Assembly (NCBI GenBank): GCA_031265875.1
Contig: JAISCA010000026.1
Coordinates: 1-58,740, forward strand
Direction: 5' to 3'
DNA: 58,740 bases
Source of the DNA: Propionibacteriaceae bacterium
Lineage (GTDB): Bacteria > Actinomycetota > Actinomycetes > Propionibacteriales > Propionibacteriaceae
Part shown: piece by piece, positions 1 through 8,539 of the stretch
Numbering within the stretch: the stretch's first letter is position 1
How the letters are laid out: each line of letters starts with the position of its first letter
Position numbers and translations under genes: made by a program
The notes under the pieces: generated by a model
The model's input: only the letters and a program-made list of their open reading frames with translations
Told to the model about the DNA's origin: nothing
The model's database searches: none

Positions 1-1
1 G

Positions 2-289
2 CAGCGCATGGCCGAGGCCGGGCTGACACCCTCGACCGGCACGGTCGGTGACTCCTACGACAACGCGCTCGCCGAGACGATCAACGGGCTTTACAAGACG
101 GAACTGGTCAAACGTCACGGCCCGTGGCGCTCCGTCCACGATCTGGAGTACGCCACCGCCGAATGGGTCGACTGGTTCAACCACCGACGCCTCTACGAAT
201 ACTGCGGAGACCAGCCACCCGTCGACTGCGAGACCGCCTACTACGATCAACACCAGGCCCCGGCACTAGCCGAGGCAACCAACAAATGA
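2..289 (+). CDS. IS3-family transposase (OrfB), C-terminal part
   Basis: This is the 3' end of a DDE integrase-type transposase; the frame is open to the left edge, so the 5' part lies outside the window. The visible part carries the IS3 OrfB hallmark DSYDNALAE followed by KTEL, which contains the third catalytic acid (Glu23 counted from the ATG at position 8), and the usual tail with WVDWFNHRRLYEYCG. The family cuts and pastes or copies IS3 elements by way of a circular intermediate. The stop codon TGA at 287-289 lies in what looks like the right terminal inverted repeat. Internal ATGs are not the true start. Confident on family; the exact subgroup is not determined. Confidence 0.9.
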   Translation, partial: QRMAEAGLTPSTGTVGDSYDNALAETINGLYKTELVKRHGPWRSVHDLEYATAEWVDWFNHRRLYEYCGDQPPVDCETAYYDQHQAPALAEATNK

Positions 290-316
290 ACCCTCCGGAC
301 ACGCCGGAGCGATTCA
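287..316. repeat. Probable right inverted repeat of the IS3-family element
   Basis: The 30 bp starting at the transposase stop codon read on the minus strand as TGAATCGCTCCGGCGTGTCC and on to GGAGGGTTCA. IS3-family elements usually start with TG and end with CA, and their ends often begin right at the orfB stop. The left end is outside the window, so the match between the two ends cannot be tested here. Confidence 0.5.
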
Positions 317-325
317 GACCCCGGT

Positions 326-386
326 TTCACGGGCATACTTACCTGAGGCACGGGAACCACTTCACGGGCATTCCTACGTGAGGCAC
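326..386. repeat. Two 26-bp tandem copies, 35-bp period
   Basis: Positions 326-351 and 361-386 match at 23 of 26 bases by eye: both start TTCACGGGCAT and end TGAGGCAC. They lie between the IS end and the XRE-type gene. They could be an old terminal sequence of another insertion or a pair of protein-binding sites; nothing here decides. Confidence 0.55.
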
Positions 387-456
387 CTCGGACGCGAAAG
401 CGCGCCCCCCCCCCATGGCCAGGCCGTCCAACCGCACGATCGAGAACGGAGACACG

Positions 457-1050
457 ATGGCGAGGAAATACAAGCGCAAGACCGGGTACCGCACCGAGCA
501 GGAGCGCGGCCTCCGGGTCCAGACACAGCGACGCGACGCGCCCGACCTGGAACTCTTGGCCCGAGTGATCGTGAACATGGCCAACGACGACCCCCTCCAC
601 CTCGGAAACGACCGCGAGGCCATGGAGAAACTGATCGCCGATTGCGCCGCAGCCCGCGAACAGCCGCGACTCCCCACAAGCGTCCCAGACCCACCGCCGA
701 CACCGGTTCCCGGCCGCCCGGAACCGCTCGCAGAATCCGACTCGGCAGAAGAACAGGCACTCGCTTCCATGGGCCGCATGATTCGAGACATACGTCGCAC
801 TGCCAAACTGACCCAGGCCCAGTTGGCGCAGCGAGTCGGCCTCACACCGGTGGACATATCCGCCATGGAACGTGGCAAGGTCGCGCCAACCCCAGACACG
901 CTCGCGCGCATAGCCACGGCCACCGGACACCGGTTGAGGATCAGCCCTGAACAGGTCACCGTGCCCCCGCCCGCCGGTTGGGCAGCGAACTGGCTCCCGT
1001 GCCCTTCCAGCGTGCCGGAGCCTCGCGGCTGGCAGTGCCGTAGGTGGTAG
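457..1050 (+). CDS. XRE-family helix-turn-helix regulator
   Basis: This encodes a 197-aa protein with a basic N-terminus, a Pro-rich linker around residues 75-92 and a C-terminal XRE/Cro-type DNA-binding domain at about residues 107-163 (LTQAQLAQRVGLTPVDISAMERG, split as helix 2, turn and recognition helix 3). Such domains regulate transcription, often in toxin-antitoxin or phage contexts. I chose ATG 457 because GGAG lies 5 nt upstream; an in-frame ATG at 415 has no ribosome-binding site. The last ~30 residues after the HTH overlap an opposing HTH gene remnant and may be read-through of a recombination junction. No partner gene is visible. Confidence 0.7.
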   Translation: MARKYKRKTGYRTEQERGLRVQTQRRDAPDLELLARVIVNMANDDPLHLGNDREAMEKLIADCAAAREQPRLPTSVPDPPPTPVPGRPEPLAESDSAEEQALASMGRMIRDIRRTAKLTQAQLAQRVGLTPVDISAMERGKVAPTPDTLARIATATGHRLRISPEQVTVPPPAGWAANWLPCPSSVPEPRGWQCRRW

Positions 1051-1355
1051 TCGCGCACTGTAGACGCGGCGACGCCGTTCAGCCTCGCGTGCCGAAGGAT
1101 CGTTGCCGGAGTGACTCCGCACCGCTCTGTCAGGGTCGTCGCCGGCGCCCCGGCGGCATACTCGGCCAACACTCCCTGCGACACCGTGGGCGGCGGCACG
1201 ACCCCCTGCCTCCTGGCATGCGCCCGCACCGTGGACTCGTGGACGCCGACCTGCCCGGCCACCTCTGATGCCGTCATCCCTGCCCCGTACAAGGCGAGCA
1301 TCCGATCCACTTCGCTGGGGGCCAAGAAGGTTTGAGCGGTCTCAATTCGCGCCAC
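1029..1355 (-). pseudogene. Helix-turn-helix (resolvase-like) protein, 3' end lost
   Basis: Reading from GTG 1355 (GAGAGGGA five to six bases upstream), the first ~110 residues look genuine: EVDRMLALYGAGMTASEVA followed by GVHESTVRAHARRQGV is a Hin/resolvase-type HTH, and a second HTH-like stretch (TLTERCGVTPATILRHARL) follows. Beyond about position 1029 the frame stays open down to 339, but that stretch is antisense to the XRE gene and has biased, non-domain composition, so I take it as artefact and the gene as truncated or fused. It begins right beside repeat copy A. The family is often a neighbour of recombinases; no function is assigned. Confidence 0.45.
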
Positions 1356-1375
1356 ACAGGTCCCTCTCGTGTCCG

Positions 1376-1581
1376 AGAACCCGGTCTCAGAGCCGTCCCT
1401 CAACCACTCCGAACCACCATCTGACCAGCGTCTATACAAAGCCAAGGCACGGGAGGAAAAGGTTTGAAGACGCTACCCTTGAGAGCACAGACGATTGAGC
1501 CGAGTGCGGTGAGCGCTCGCGCTCACCGCCGAGGCGATTGAGTCTGTCGAATGACGCGACCTAGTCGCGTCAGGAGCACAG
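1376..1581 (+). repeat. Repeat/hairpin element, copy A
   Basis: About 105 bp (1376-1481) match 15659-15763 at roughly 90% by hand alignment. The next ~100 bp conserve only an architecture: GATTGA-centred motif (1493-1498), hairpin 1 (GCGGTGAGCG at 1506-1515 with its complement at 1520-1529), second GATTGA motif (1536-1541) ending TCTGTCGAA, hairpin 2 (TGACGCGAC at 1552-1560, loop CTA, complement at 1564-1572), then GAGCACAGA. Copy B has different stem sequences that still pair, so the structure itself seems to be under selection. Strand is uncertain; a TACCCT (1474-1479) could be a -10 box on the plus strand. Confidence 0.7.
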
Positions 1582-1598
1582 AGGAAAGTGGCGGCCGA

Positions 1599-2606
1599 CT
1601 ACCTCGGCCGGGCTGTCAAGCCCCTCGCGAACGCGACTAGTTCGTCCAGCTTCGCGTCGATTCTGGGGTCGAGCTTCTGCAATTCGGGATGGGCGTCGAA
1701 GCCGGCGATGATCTGCCGAGCACCAGCTGAGAACGGCACCTTTTGGGCGAAGCCGGGCCGCAGGGCACGCACCTTCGAGTTGTCGAAGACCGCGCAGTGG
1801 GCCTTGTCGCCGACGAGGCCGGGCCCCCATTCGGGGATGAACCGCGCGATGGTCTCGCTCGACACATGCACCAGTTCCGGAGAGGCGACCCCGGCGGCGG
1901 TCGCGAGCGCGGTGTAGATCGCGTCCCATGTCAGCACCTCGTCCCCGGTGATGTGGTAAGTCTCGCCGAACGCCGCCGGTCGAGCGAGCAACCCGGCATA
2001 GGAGTATGCGAAGTCGGAAGCGTGGGTGATCGTCCACAGACTCGTCCCGTCGCCGTGCACGATGGCCGGTTTGCCCGCGCGCATCCGGGCGATCTGCGTC
2101 CAGCCGCCTTCGATCGGGTTGTGGAACTGATCGTAGGTGTGACATGGACGCACGATCGTCGCGGGCAGGCCCTCGTCGCGGAACCTTGCGATGAGCAGCT
2201 CCTCGCAGGCGATCTTGTCGCGGGAGTACTGCCAGTACGGGTTGCGGAGCGGGGTCGACTCCCGGATCGGCAGGGAGGCTACGGGCTTGGCGTAGGCCGA
2301 TGCTGACGAGGTTAAGATGTACTGGCCGATCCTCCCTGTCACCAGGTCGAGGTTTCGCGCAAGCTGGGCGGGAGTGAAAGTCATGAAGTCGGCCACGACG
2401 TCGAACTGACGTCCGGCGAGCGCGGAGGCCAGCGACGCGTCGTCGTCGAGGTCGGCGTGCAGGACCTCGACTCCGTCCGGCGCCGGCCGCAGGGCGGTCC
2501 TTCCTCGGTTGAGGACGGTGACGCGGAAACCCAGCTCGAGCGCCTCTCGTGCGCAGGCCGAGCTGATGATTCCCGTCCCTCCGATGAACAGAACAGTTGA
2601 TTCCAT
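1599..2606 (-). CDS. NAD(P)-dependent epimerase/dehydratase (extended SDR)
   Basis: This encodes a 335-aa extended short-chain dehydrogenase. The Rossmann nucleotide-binding motif GGTGIIS lies at residues 9-15, and the catalytic YxxxK is Tyr127/Lys131 with Ser100-101 upstream. Family members epimerise, dehydrate or oxidise sugars, usually nucleotide sugars. ATG 2606 is preceded by AAGGAG at good spacing; an in-frame start 81 nt further upstream would overlap the gene before it. It is the last gene of the LacI-controlled operon, 22 bp after the DUF5107 gene, so it probably acts on a sugar released or imported by the operon. The substrate cannot be read from sequence. Confidence 0.85.
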   Translation of the reverse strand: MESTVLFIGGTGIISSACAREALELGFRVTVLNRGRTALRPAPDGVEVLHADLDDDASLASALAGRQFDVVADFMTFTPAQLARNLDLVTGRIGQYILTSSASAYAKPVASLPIRESTPLRNPYWQYSRDKIACEELLIARFRDEGLPATIVRPCHTYDQFHNPIEGGWTQIARMRAGKPAIVHGDGTSLWTITHASDFAYSYAGLLARPAAFGETYHITGDEVLTWDAIYTALATAAGVASPELVHVSSETIARFIPEWGPGLVGDKAHCAVFDNSKVRALRPGFAQKVPFSAGARQIIAGFDAHPELQKLDPRIDAKLDELVAFARGLTARPR

Positions 2607-2628
2607 GGGAGCTCCTTGGCTTCGGGTG

Positions 2629-5600
2629 TCAGTCGATGGAGAGCGGACGCCCGGACGGGCGGACGACCGCCACTGGGGCGGCCTCACTGCGGAGTGTTGG
2701 CTTCACATCGGTCCGAACAGCTTCTCTGGTGAGTGCCCAGATAGCGGCCCGGGGATGGGACGGCTCCCGCCGCAGGAGTTCGGCGAGGAGCCGGGTCGCG
2801 GTGTCCGGGTCGCCGTGCAACTCAGCCGACTGCGCCCGCAGCAACAGGAGCCGGCGGGCGTGCGCTTCCTCAAGGTCAGCGGCGAACAGCAGCGTGGCCG
2901 GCAGCGAAGTGGCGAAGTAGTCGACCTCGGGCTGGGTCATCGCCTGGACGTCGATGTAGGCGTCCAGCCCTGTCAGCGCATGGTCGGCGGCCTGCCGGTC
3001 CCCGAGCCGACGATGCGCGAGCACCGAGTAATAGGTGAGGTCGGAGTACGGGATCACCATCATCCCCTGGAAGTCGCCCTCGAAGCGAGCTGCCCGCCGC
3101 CACCAGTTCCTCGCCTCATCGACGGACCCGGCGGCGGCCAGTGCGTCTCCCAGGGCCAGCCAGAGGTCGGCTGCGTTGGCGAGTAGGTGCCGCGCCTCGC
3201 CGAGGTTCTCTGGCGGCTCCAGTGCGGCCCGCAACTCGATGACTGCCTGTTCCGGCGCTCCGGCCTGCAGCGCCTGGTGAGCGAGCAGGTAGTGTGCGCG
3301 GTCCCAAGCGCCGAGGACGACACCTTCGCCGCCTTCCCATGGCCCGAACTGGCGGCTGGAGAGAAGGTCGGCGGCGGCCTGGGGCTCCCCGGCAATAGTC
3401 GCGAGGTCGGCGCACGCAGTGGTCAGATCGTCCCGTTCGGAGACGAGGCACTGGACGCTCCGCAGTGCCGCGAGCCGGTCACCGACCGGGGTCCCGAGCC
3501 GGGACCGCAGTTGGTCGTTCTCGTAGGCTAATTTGGAGTCGCACGGGCGTAGCCCGACCGCGCGCTGGTAGCACTCCGCCGCCCGCTCGCGGTCGTGGCT
3601 GACGTTCCACGCCGCTACCCCGAGGTTGCGCCATGCCACCGCGTCGCCGGGATCGAGTGAGACCGCAGCCCGCCAGTGCTCGACCGCCTCGGTGGTGCGC
3701 CGCCGGTCGTAGAGCCAGTTGCCCATCAGGGTGTGGGCGGCGGCGTCGGACGGGCTCGCCTGCACTGCCCAGCCGACGACGTCGTAGTCGTCCAGCCGCC
3801 CAAGTTGGCAAGTGCCACGATCGGCGGCCATGGCCTCGGCGAGCGCCGCGCGTGAGCCGGGGACGTCCCCCAGGTCGCTGAGTAGACGCGCACGATAGTA
3901 GTGGGCCAGCGGTATGACGCCCACGAGGCCGCTGGCGGCAGTCGGCGACCGGTCGATGGCCTGCTCGACCAGCCGAAGCGCGGCGGCCGGTTCGCCCGCC
4001 GCGCGGTACTCGCCCGCGACGTCGAGCAGGGTCTGCGGCTCGGTCTCGACCGGTGAGTTGGCGAGGTCCCGAGCCCACCAGTCGAGCGGGTCGGACGCCA
4101 GCGTCCCCCGCAGGAGGCCGTCCGCGTCGGCGGTCCGTCCGAGCCGGCGCCAGACGATCACGAGCAGGTTCCGCAGCCGGGTGTTGTCGCCCTGACTGGC
4201 CAGTGCCTGCCGCAGGTGGTCCACAGCGTCAGTGTCGCGATGCGCGGCCACTTCATCGGCCGCGACCGCCGCCAGGGCCGGGGCGCGCCAGCGCTCGTCC
4301 CAAGCCGCTTTCACCAGCGCCTCGGCGGCGTCGGTAGGACGCCCCAGCCGGCGCAGCGCCAGGCCGAGCCGGTAGTGCGGCTCACCGTCGTACGGGTTGG
4401 GATTCCGGGCCGTGACCCGTGCCACTGCCGCCTGCGCGCACTCGAGCGCTTCGGTGTAACAGCCGGCGCGGTAGCGGCGGGCAGCGACCATCGTGAGGGT
4501 GGGCGCGTGCCCTGGATCACGGGCCAGCGCCTCGGTCAGGTAGGGCTCGGGAGAACGGCTGGCGTGGCGGTACTGCTCCAGGTGCCGGGCGGAGAGGTAC
4601 AACTCCTCGACACTGCCGATCTCCTCGGGAGCGGGGATAGGCGTGGCCAGCGTCGGCAACTCCGCCTCGGACGGCAACACCGCATCGGAGGGAGGCGCCC
4701 ACCGGCAACTCACCAGGGGGGTCGCGTCGGCCGCAGTCAGCACGAGTTCGTCCACCGATCCCGGCAGCGGAACCGTCGTCAGGTAGGGCTGGCCGGGAGC
4801 GAGCCCGGCGACCGCCTCCCACAGCAGCGCATCGGAGGCGTCAGACAGGGTCAGACGTACCCCCGTCCGTGGGGTCGTCGCGCACACGCCAATCCGGGCC
4901 GTGCCGTCGCAGACACTCAGCGAGGCCGCCGCTTCGCGGGTGGCGGCCCGCACCGGCCCGATCTGCTGGATCGGGTACCAGAACTGCGAGAAGGTCCGGG
5001 TCTCTCCCGGCGCCAGGTAGCTGAAATCGGGCTGGTTGTCGGTGAAGGCGCCCGCCATCAGTTCGACGTATGGCCCGTCGGTGTCGGTGAGGTGACGGTC
5101 CCAGGCCCAGCCGAACGGCGCGTTCCCCCAGGTCCACTGCTTCTTGCCGGGAGCCACGCGATGGTCGGCCCAGTAGACGAACCCAGCGCGGGCGTTGTGG
5201 TCGTAGCCGCCGAAGAAGTCTTGCTGAGTGCCGACGATCATGTACGAGCTGGGCACCGGAATGTTCCGGTACCAGTCGAGCCGGTCGGCGTCCGGGTGGT
5301 CGGCATCGACCCGGGCAGGGTAGTCGACGCCGTAGTAGTGGCCACTCACGCGCGGGAACGTCGCCGTGGCCCGCTTGGCGTGGTCAGCGACGATCGACAC
5401 GTCGGTCGGGAAGAACGACTGGTAGTCGTCGCCCACCCGGGCGGCGACGTTCGTCCACCACAGGAACGTCTGGATGTCCTCTGTCCGGTTGAACAGGCGC
5501 ACCCGCAACTCGATCAGGTTGGACGCAGGCCGCAGCCGCAGCCCGTGCATACCTTTCATGCGGGCCAGCGGGTCATGGTCGGAACACCAGACGGTGACCG

Positions 5601-6069
5601 CGCCGTCCGGCTCATCCTCGATGTGCCAGTCGGTCGGGAGGAAGGTCGCGGGCCGGTGGTGCTGCGGCCAGTTGAACTCGACTCCACCAGAGACCCATGG
5701 CCCGGTCAGCCCCACCAGCGCCGGCTTGATGACGTTGTTGCGGTAGAAGAAGTCGTATCCGTTCGTCAGGTCCTGCCCGACGTGGATCCGGCCACCCAAT
5801 TCCGGCAGCACCATCAGCCGCACATACTCGTTCTCCAGGTGCACGGCCTGCCACAGCCGCGGGGACTTCTCGTGCGCGATCTGCTCGAAGAATGGGAGCG
5901 GGAACACCGCCCCCGACGACCCCTGGTACACCCGGCCCGACAGAAACTCGGGGTAGCCCGACGGTTCCCCCACCGCGTAGGTGTCGATCTCGACGTCCTG
6001 CGCCCACGCCGCCACGGGACGTCCCATCAGCGCGGACGGGCGATGCGGCAACTCGATCCTTGATCGCAT
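2629..6069 (-). CDS. DUF5107 domain protein with long TPR array
   Basis: This encodes a 1146-aa protein without a signal peptide. Residues ~50-370 resemble the DUF5107 domain, a galactose-mutarotase-like beta-sandwich rich in Trp, His and Phe (GGRIHVGQDL, then GGVEFNWPQHHRP). From about residue 500 to the end lie tetratricopeptide-type helical repeats (AAHTLMGNWLYDRRRTTEA and similar). ATG 6069 has GGAG six bases upstream, and the gene starts 10 bp after the glycosidase stop. The fold and its place in a sugar operon suggest carbohydrate binding or cleavage in the cytoplasm, but I know of no proven activity for this architecture. It is the largest gene in the window. Confidence 0.85.
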   Translation of the reverse strand: MRSRIELPHRPSALMGRPVAAWAQDVEIDTYAVGEPSGYPEFLSGRVYQGSSGAVFPLPFFEQIAHEKSPRLWQAVHLENEYVRLMVLPELGGRIHVGQDLTNGYDFFYRNNVIKPALVGLTGPWVSGGVEFNWPQHHRPATFLPTDWHIEDEPDGAVTVWCSDHDPLARMKGMHGLRLRPASNLIELRVRLFNRTEDIQTFLWWTNVAARVGDDYQSFFPTDVSIVADHAKRATATFPRVSGHYYGVDYPARVDADHPDADRLDWYRNIPVPSSYMIVGTQQDFFGGYDHNARAGFVYWADHRVAPGKKQWTWGNAPFGWAWDRHLTDTDGPYVELMAGAFTDNQPDFSYLAPGETRTFSQFWYPIQQIGPVRAATREAAASLSVCDGTARIGVCATTPRTGVRLTLSDASDALLWEAVAGLAPGQPYLTTVPLPGSVDELVLTAADATPLVSCRWAPPSDAVLPSEAELPTLATPIPAPEEIGSVEELYLSARHLEQYRHASRSPEPYLTEALARDPGHAPTLTMVAARRYRAGCYTEALECAQAAVARVTARNPNPYDGEPHYRLGLALRRLGRPTDAAEALVKAAWDERWRAPALAAVAADEVAAHRDTDAVDHLRQALASQGDNTRLRNLLVIVWRRLGRTADADGLLRGTLASDPLDWWARDLANSPVETEPQTLLDVAGEYRAAGEPAAALRLVEQAIDRSPTAASGLVGVIPLAHYYRARLLSDLGDVPGSRAALAEAMAADRGTCQLGRLDDYDVVGWAVQASPSDAAAHTLMGNWLYDRRRTTEAVEHWRAAVSLDPGDAVAWRNLGVAAWNVSHDRERAAECYQRAVGLRPCDSKLAYENDQLRSRLGTPVGDRLAALRSVQCLVSERDDLTTACADLATIAGEPQAAADLLSSRQFGPWEGGEGVVLGAWDRAHYLLAHQALQAGAPEQAVIELRAALEPPENLGEARHLLANAADLWLALGDALAAAGSVDEARNWWRRAARFEGDFQGMMVIPYSDLTYYSVLAHRRLGDRQAADHALTGLDAYIDVQAMTQPEVDYFATSLPATLLFAADLEEAHARRLLLLRAQSAELHGDPDTATRLLAELLRREPSHPRAAIWALTREAVRTDVKPTLRSEAAPVAVVRPSGRPLSID

Positions 6070-6079
6070 CACAACTCCA

Positions 6080-7366
6080 TCACGCTGGGTCGGGGTCGCG
6101 GAACTCGTCGTTGACGCGCCGCTGCCAGACGACGTCCGCCCACATGGGGTGGTGGGGTGCGGCGTTGGAGCAGGTGGCCACACCCCAAACACCCTCGCTA
6201 CGGGCGGTGCGCATACCGTGCTCGGCGAGCGCCTTACCGGCCGGACCCTCCTCGAAGCCGGCCTCGAGCGGGGTGTACCCGACCCATCCCTCGCCGATGA
6301 CCACCGGGACCCCGCGCCACGCGCCCCAGCGTGCGGCAGCCTTCACCCTGGAGGCGACCTCGCGGTACATGAGTGCACGGTACGAGCCGTAGTTCTCGTA
6401 CAACCACGCGTCCCAACGATCAGGGTCGACGGTGTCGTAGCCGTACAGCATCTGGTCGGTGATGACAGTCGCCTCCAGCTTCCAGTCAGCCGGGCGGCCG
6501 TACTCGGCGACACTCGGGCTGCCGGCCCGCTGCAGGGAGTGCAGCATCGCATTGGGGAAGTCGGCGCTGCCTGATTCTCTGATCTCGACCTGGCGCTGGA
6601 GCGCGTCTAGCACGCCGTAGGAGTACACGTGGAACTGGCCCACATCGAGGCCGGCGGGCACCGTGTGCATCGCCACGTGCGGTGGCTTGCCCAGGCTGAC
6701 CGTCACCTGCTGGCCGGGATGCGCCGCGCGCAGCGTCCCGACCGCGTCCACCGCTTCGGCGCCGAGACCGGGGACGCGCGAGAAGTCGACCTCGTTGTGG
6801 AGTTCGACGAAGGCGACCACGTCGTCGAGCCCCGCCAGGTGGATCTCGTTCAGCATCAGGTCGAAGGCGGCGGCCAGGGCCTCGAACCGGGCCGTGATCG
6901 GGACGGTCTCGATGGCGTCGAACCATCGCCGGTCGGCCGCGAAAGCCGTGGACTGCTGGTACTCCCAAGTGGACAGGATCACCGACAGGCCCCGCTCGCG
7001 CGCGCCCGCCAGCAACTCGAAGAGCCGTTCGCGGACCGGGACCTGGAAGCCGCCCGCAGTGTTGTACCAGCGGGTTCGGCGCCCGAAGTAGCCACCGCCC
7101 GGGGTTGCGCCGAGACCCTCGACGGCGAGCGCCGTCGCGAGGTCATCCAGTCCGAGACCGCCGAACAGCAACAGCGGTGCTGCGCATATCCGGATCGTGT
7201 TGTACCCCCGGGCCGCCGTCTCGTCCAGCGCCACCCCCAGATCGGAGTAGGGCTGTCCCGGTCCGGCTTGGGTGTACCAAGAGAAGTCCCACAGGCAGAT
7301 GGTGAGCCGATCAGGCAGGTGTTCCGGGATCAAGGCGGGACCTTTCATAGAGTCGAGACCTTTCAT
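6080..7366 (-). CDS. Cellulase-like glycoside hydrolase (GH-A TIM barrel type)
   Basis: This encodes a 428-aa protein with no signal peptide, so it probably acts on imported oligosaccharides in the cytoplasm. It has GH-A clan features: HNE with Glu192 as likely acid/base and VVIGEGWVG with Glu359 as likely nucleophile, both at the ends of predicted barrel strands, and an aromatic N-terminal CLWDFSWYTQAG typical of the 'cellulase-like' sugar-hydrolase family. The ATG at 7366 overlaps the upstream TGA (ATGA), suggesting translational coupling. A duplicated 18-bp segment creates a second in-frame ATG at 7348 preceded by AAAGG, so two starts are possible. Exact glycosidic specificity is unknown. 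Confidence 0.8.
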   Translation of the reverse strand: MKGLDSMKGPALIPEHLPDRLTICLWDFSWYTQAGPGQPYSDLGVALDETAARGYNTIRICAAPLLLFGGLGLDDLATALAVEGLGATPGGGYFGRRTRWYNTAGGFQVPVRERLFELLAGARERGLSVILSTWEYQQSTAFAADRRWFDAIETVPITARFEALAAAFDLMLNEIHLAGLDDVVAFVELHNEVDFSRVPGLGAEAVDAVGTLRAAHPGQQVTVSLGKPPHVAMHTVPAGLDVGQFHVYSYGVLDALQRQVEIRESGSADFPNAMLHSLQRAGSPSVAEYGRPADWKLEATVITDQMLYGYDTVDPDRWDAWLYENYGSYRALMYREVASRVKAAARWGAWRGVPVVIGEGWVGYTPLEAGFEEGPAGKALAEHGMRTARSEGVWGVATCSNAAPHHPMWADVVWQRRVNDEFRDPDPA

Positions 7367-7375
7367 AGAGTCGAA
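7340..7375. repeat. 18-bp tandem duplication spanning the glycosidase start codon
   Basis: ACCTTTCATAGAGTCGAG at 7340-7357 is repeated at 7358-7375 with only the last base changed. Each unit contains CAT, so on the minus strand there are two in-frame ATGs 18 nt apart, both read as Met-Lys-Gly. The first copy lies over the stop of the SGNH gene, and the AAAGGTC it carries serves as a possible ribosome-binding site for the second ATG. Confidence 0.9.
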
Positions 7376-8532
7376 CTGGCAGGGACAAGGGCAGCAGACG
7401 TCAGGGCGGCAGCGAGTCGCGGGGCGAAACGTTGGGCGATCAGTTCATGTGCGGCCCCATCGGGGTGGAGGCCGTCTGGCAACGCATGGGTCGCCTCGTC
7501 AGCCGGCCCGAAGAGCGTCAGCCCGTCAACTACGCGCAGGTTCGCATCCGCCCGGGTGTGCGCGACGGCTGCGATCAACTCGCGGGTCCGCCGCAGCGTG
7601 AGCTTCCCCAGACGGACGTCCGACCCAACGCCATGGGTCGCGAAGCGCCCATCGTCGCCGAGGTAGGTCGGTCCGGGGCGATCTTCGACCAGTCCACAGT
7701 GCAAGGCGGTGATGAGCAGAATGGGCGCCGTCGGGTGGGCCTCGCGCAGGACATCGAGGAACCCATGGAGCGCAGGGCCGAAGCTCCGGGCAGTCAGGCA
7801 GTCGTTGTTGACGATGTTGATCCCCACCTTGAGGCTGATGACGCCCGCCGGGACGGCGGCGATCGTGCGGGCTGCGAACGGGTCGAGGACGGCGTTGCCG
7901 GACACCCCGAGATTCACAAGTTCGACTCCGGCGCGAGCAGCGGCCCGCACGGGCCAGATGGCGGATGGGCGCTCGGCGACCGCGCCGTGGCTGATGGAGC
8001 TGCCGTAGTGCACCCAGCGGGGCCGGGCGCTGCGGTGGACGGGTCCGACCGGCGCGTCGGCCTCGAGCCCCAGGAGCCAGGTGATCTCGGCGTAGGGCAG
8101 CCAGATCGTCGCGTCGCCGCAGCCGCCCGGCGGCAGATCGAACGTGACGGACTCCGTCGGGGCGCTGCCCCGACGGGTCTCGCCGCTGACGGGATCCACC
8201 CGCACGATCCCGTGCCGATCGGCGTATCCGTGGGACACCACCCGTCCGTCGCAGGTCAGATCGAACGGTTGCGCGGACGGCTCCGGCGCGCCGACCGGGG
8301 CTGATCGCCACGACTGCACGAGTAGCCGGAGTCGGCTCGCGGTGGTCGAGAACCGAAGCCGGACCCCGGATCCCTGCTCCTCGACGAGATGGGTGAACCC
8401 CCATGGGAACTGATGCCGCCAAGGCTGCGCCAGCCGGTGGGTTCGGAGCGCGCCGTCGACGATATCGGTGTCGACTGCGCCGTCGATGAGCGGCTCGAGA
8501 TCCTGCGGACCGAGCGTGGTAAGAGTAGACAT
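7363..8532 (-). CDS. SGNH/GDSL-type carbohydrate esterase
   Basis: This encodes a 389-aa two-domain protein: an N-terminal beta-rich region (about 1-165) like that of CE2/CE3-type deacetylases, then an SGNH hydrolase domain. Block I is HYGSSISHG (catalytic Ser178 or Ser179), block II has Gly in NLGVSGNA, block III is VGINIVNND, and block V is DGLHPD (Asp353, His356). These enzymes remove acetyl or other acyl groups from sugars. No signal peptide is seen, so it likely deacylates oligosaccharides after uptake. It sits between the permease gene (7 bp gap) and the glycosidase (4-bp overlap), which supports joint action on one substituted glycan. Confidence 0.85.
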   Translation of the reverse strand: MSTLTTLGPQDLEPLIDGAVDTDIVDGALRTHRLAQPWRHQFPWGFTHLVEEQGSGVRLRFSTTASRLRLLVQSWRSAPVGAPEPSAQPFDLTCDGRVVSHGYADRHGIVRVDPVSGETRRGSAPTESVTFDLPPGGCGDATIWLPYAEITWLLGLEADAPVGPVHRSARPRWVHYGSSISHGAVAERPSAIWPVRAAARAGVELVNLGVSGNAVLDPFAARTIAAVPAGVISLKVGINIVNNDCLTARSFGPALHGFLDVLREAHPTAPILLITALHCGLVEDRPGPTYLGDDGRFATHGVGSDVRLGKLTLRRTRELIAAVAHTRADANLRVVDGLTLFGPADEATHALPDGLHPDGAAHELIAQRFAPRLAAALTSAALVPASSTL

Positions 8533-8539
8533 GTTCGCG

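Noticed and set aside
339-1445. 368-residue minus-strand ORF
   Set aside because: Only the part above ~1029 has domain sequence. The rest is antisense to the XRE gene and has the low-complexity composition usual for shadow ORFs in high-GC DNA.
1483-1581. CRISPR array suspicion for the GATTGA repeats
   Set aside because: The palindromic repeat units are few (two to three), degenerate, and the 'spacers' are self-complementary hairpins that covary. No cas genes are nearby.
4216-6063. 615-residue plus-strand ORF
   Set aside because: Antisense shadow of the DUF5107-TPR gene, with Arg/Gly/Val-biased composition, no recognisable domain and no ribosome-binding site.
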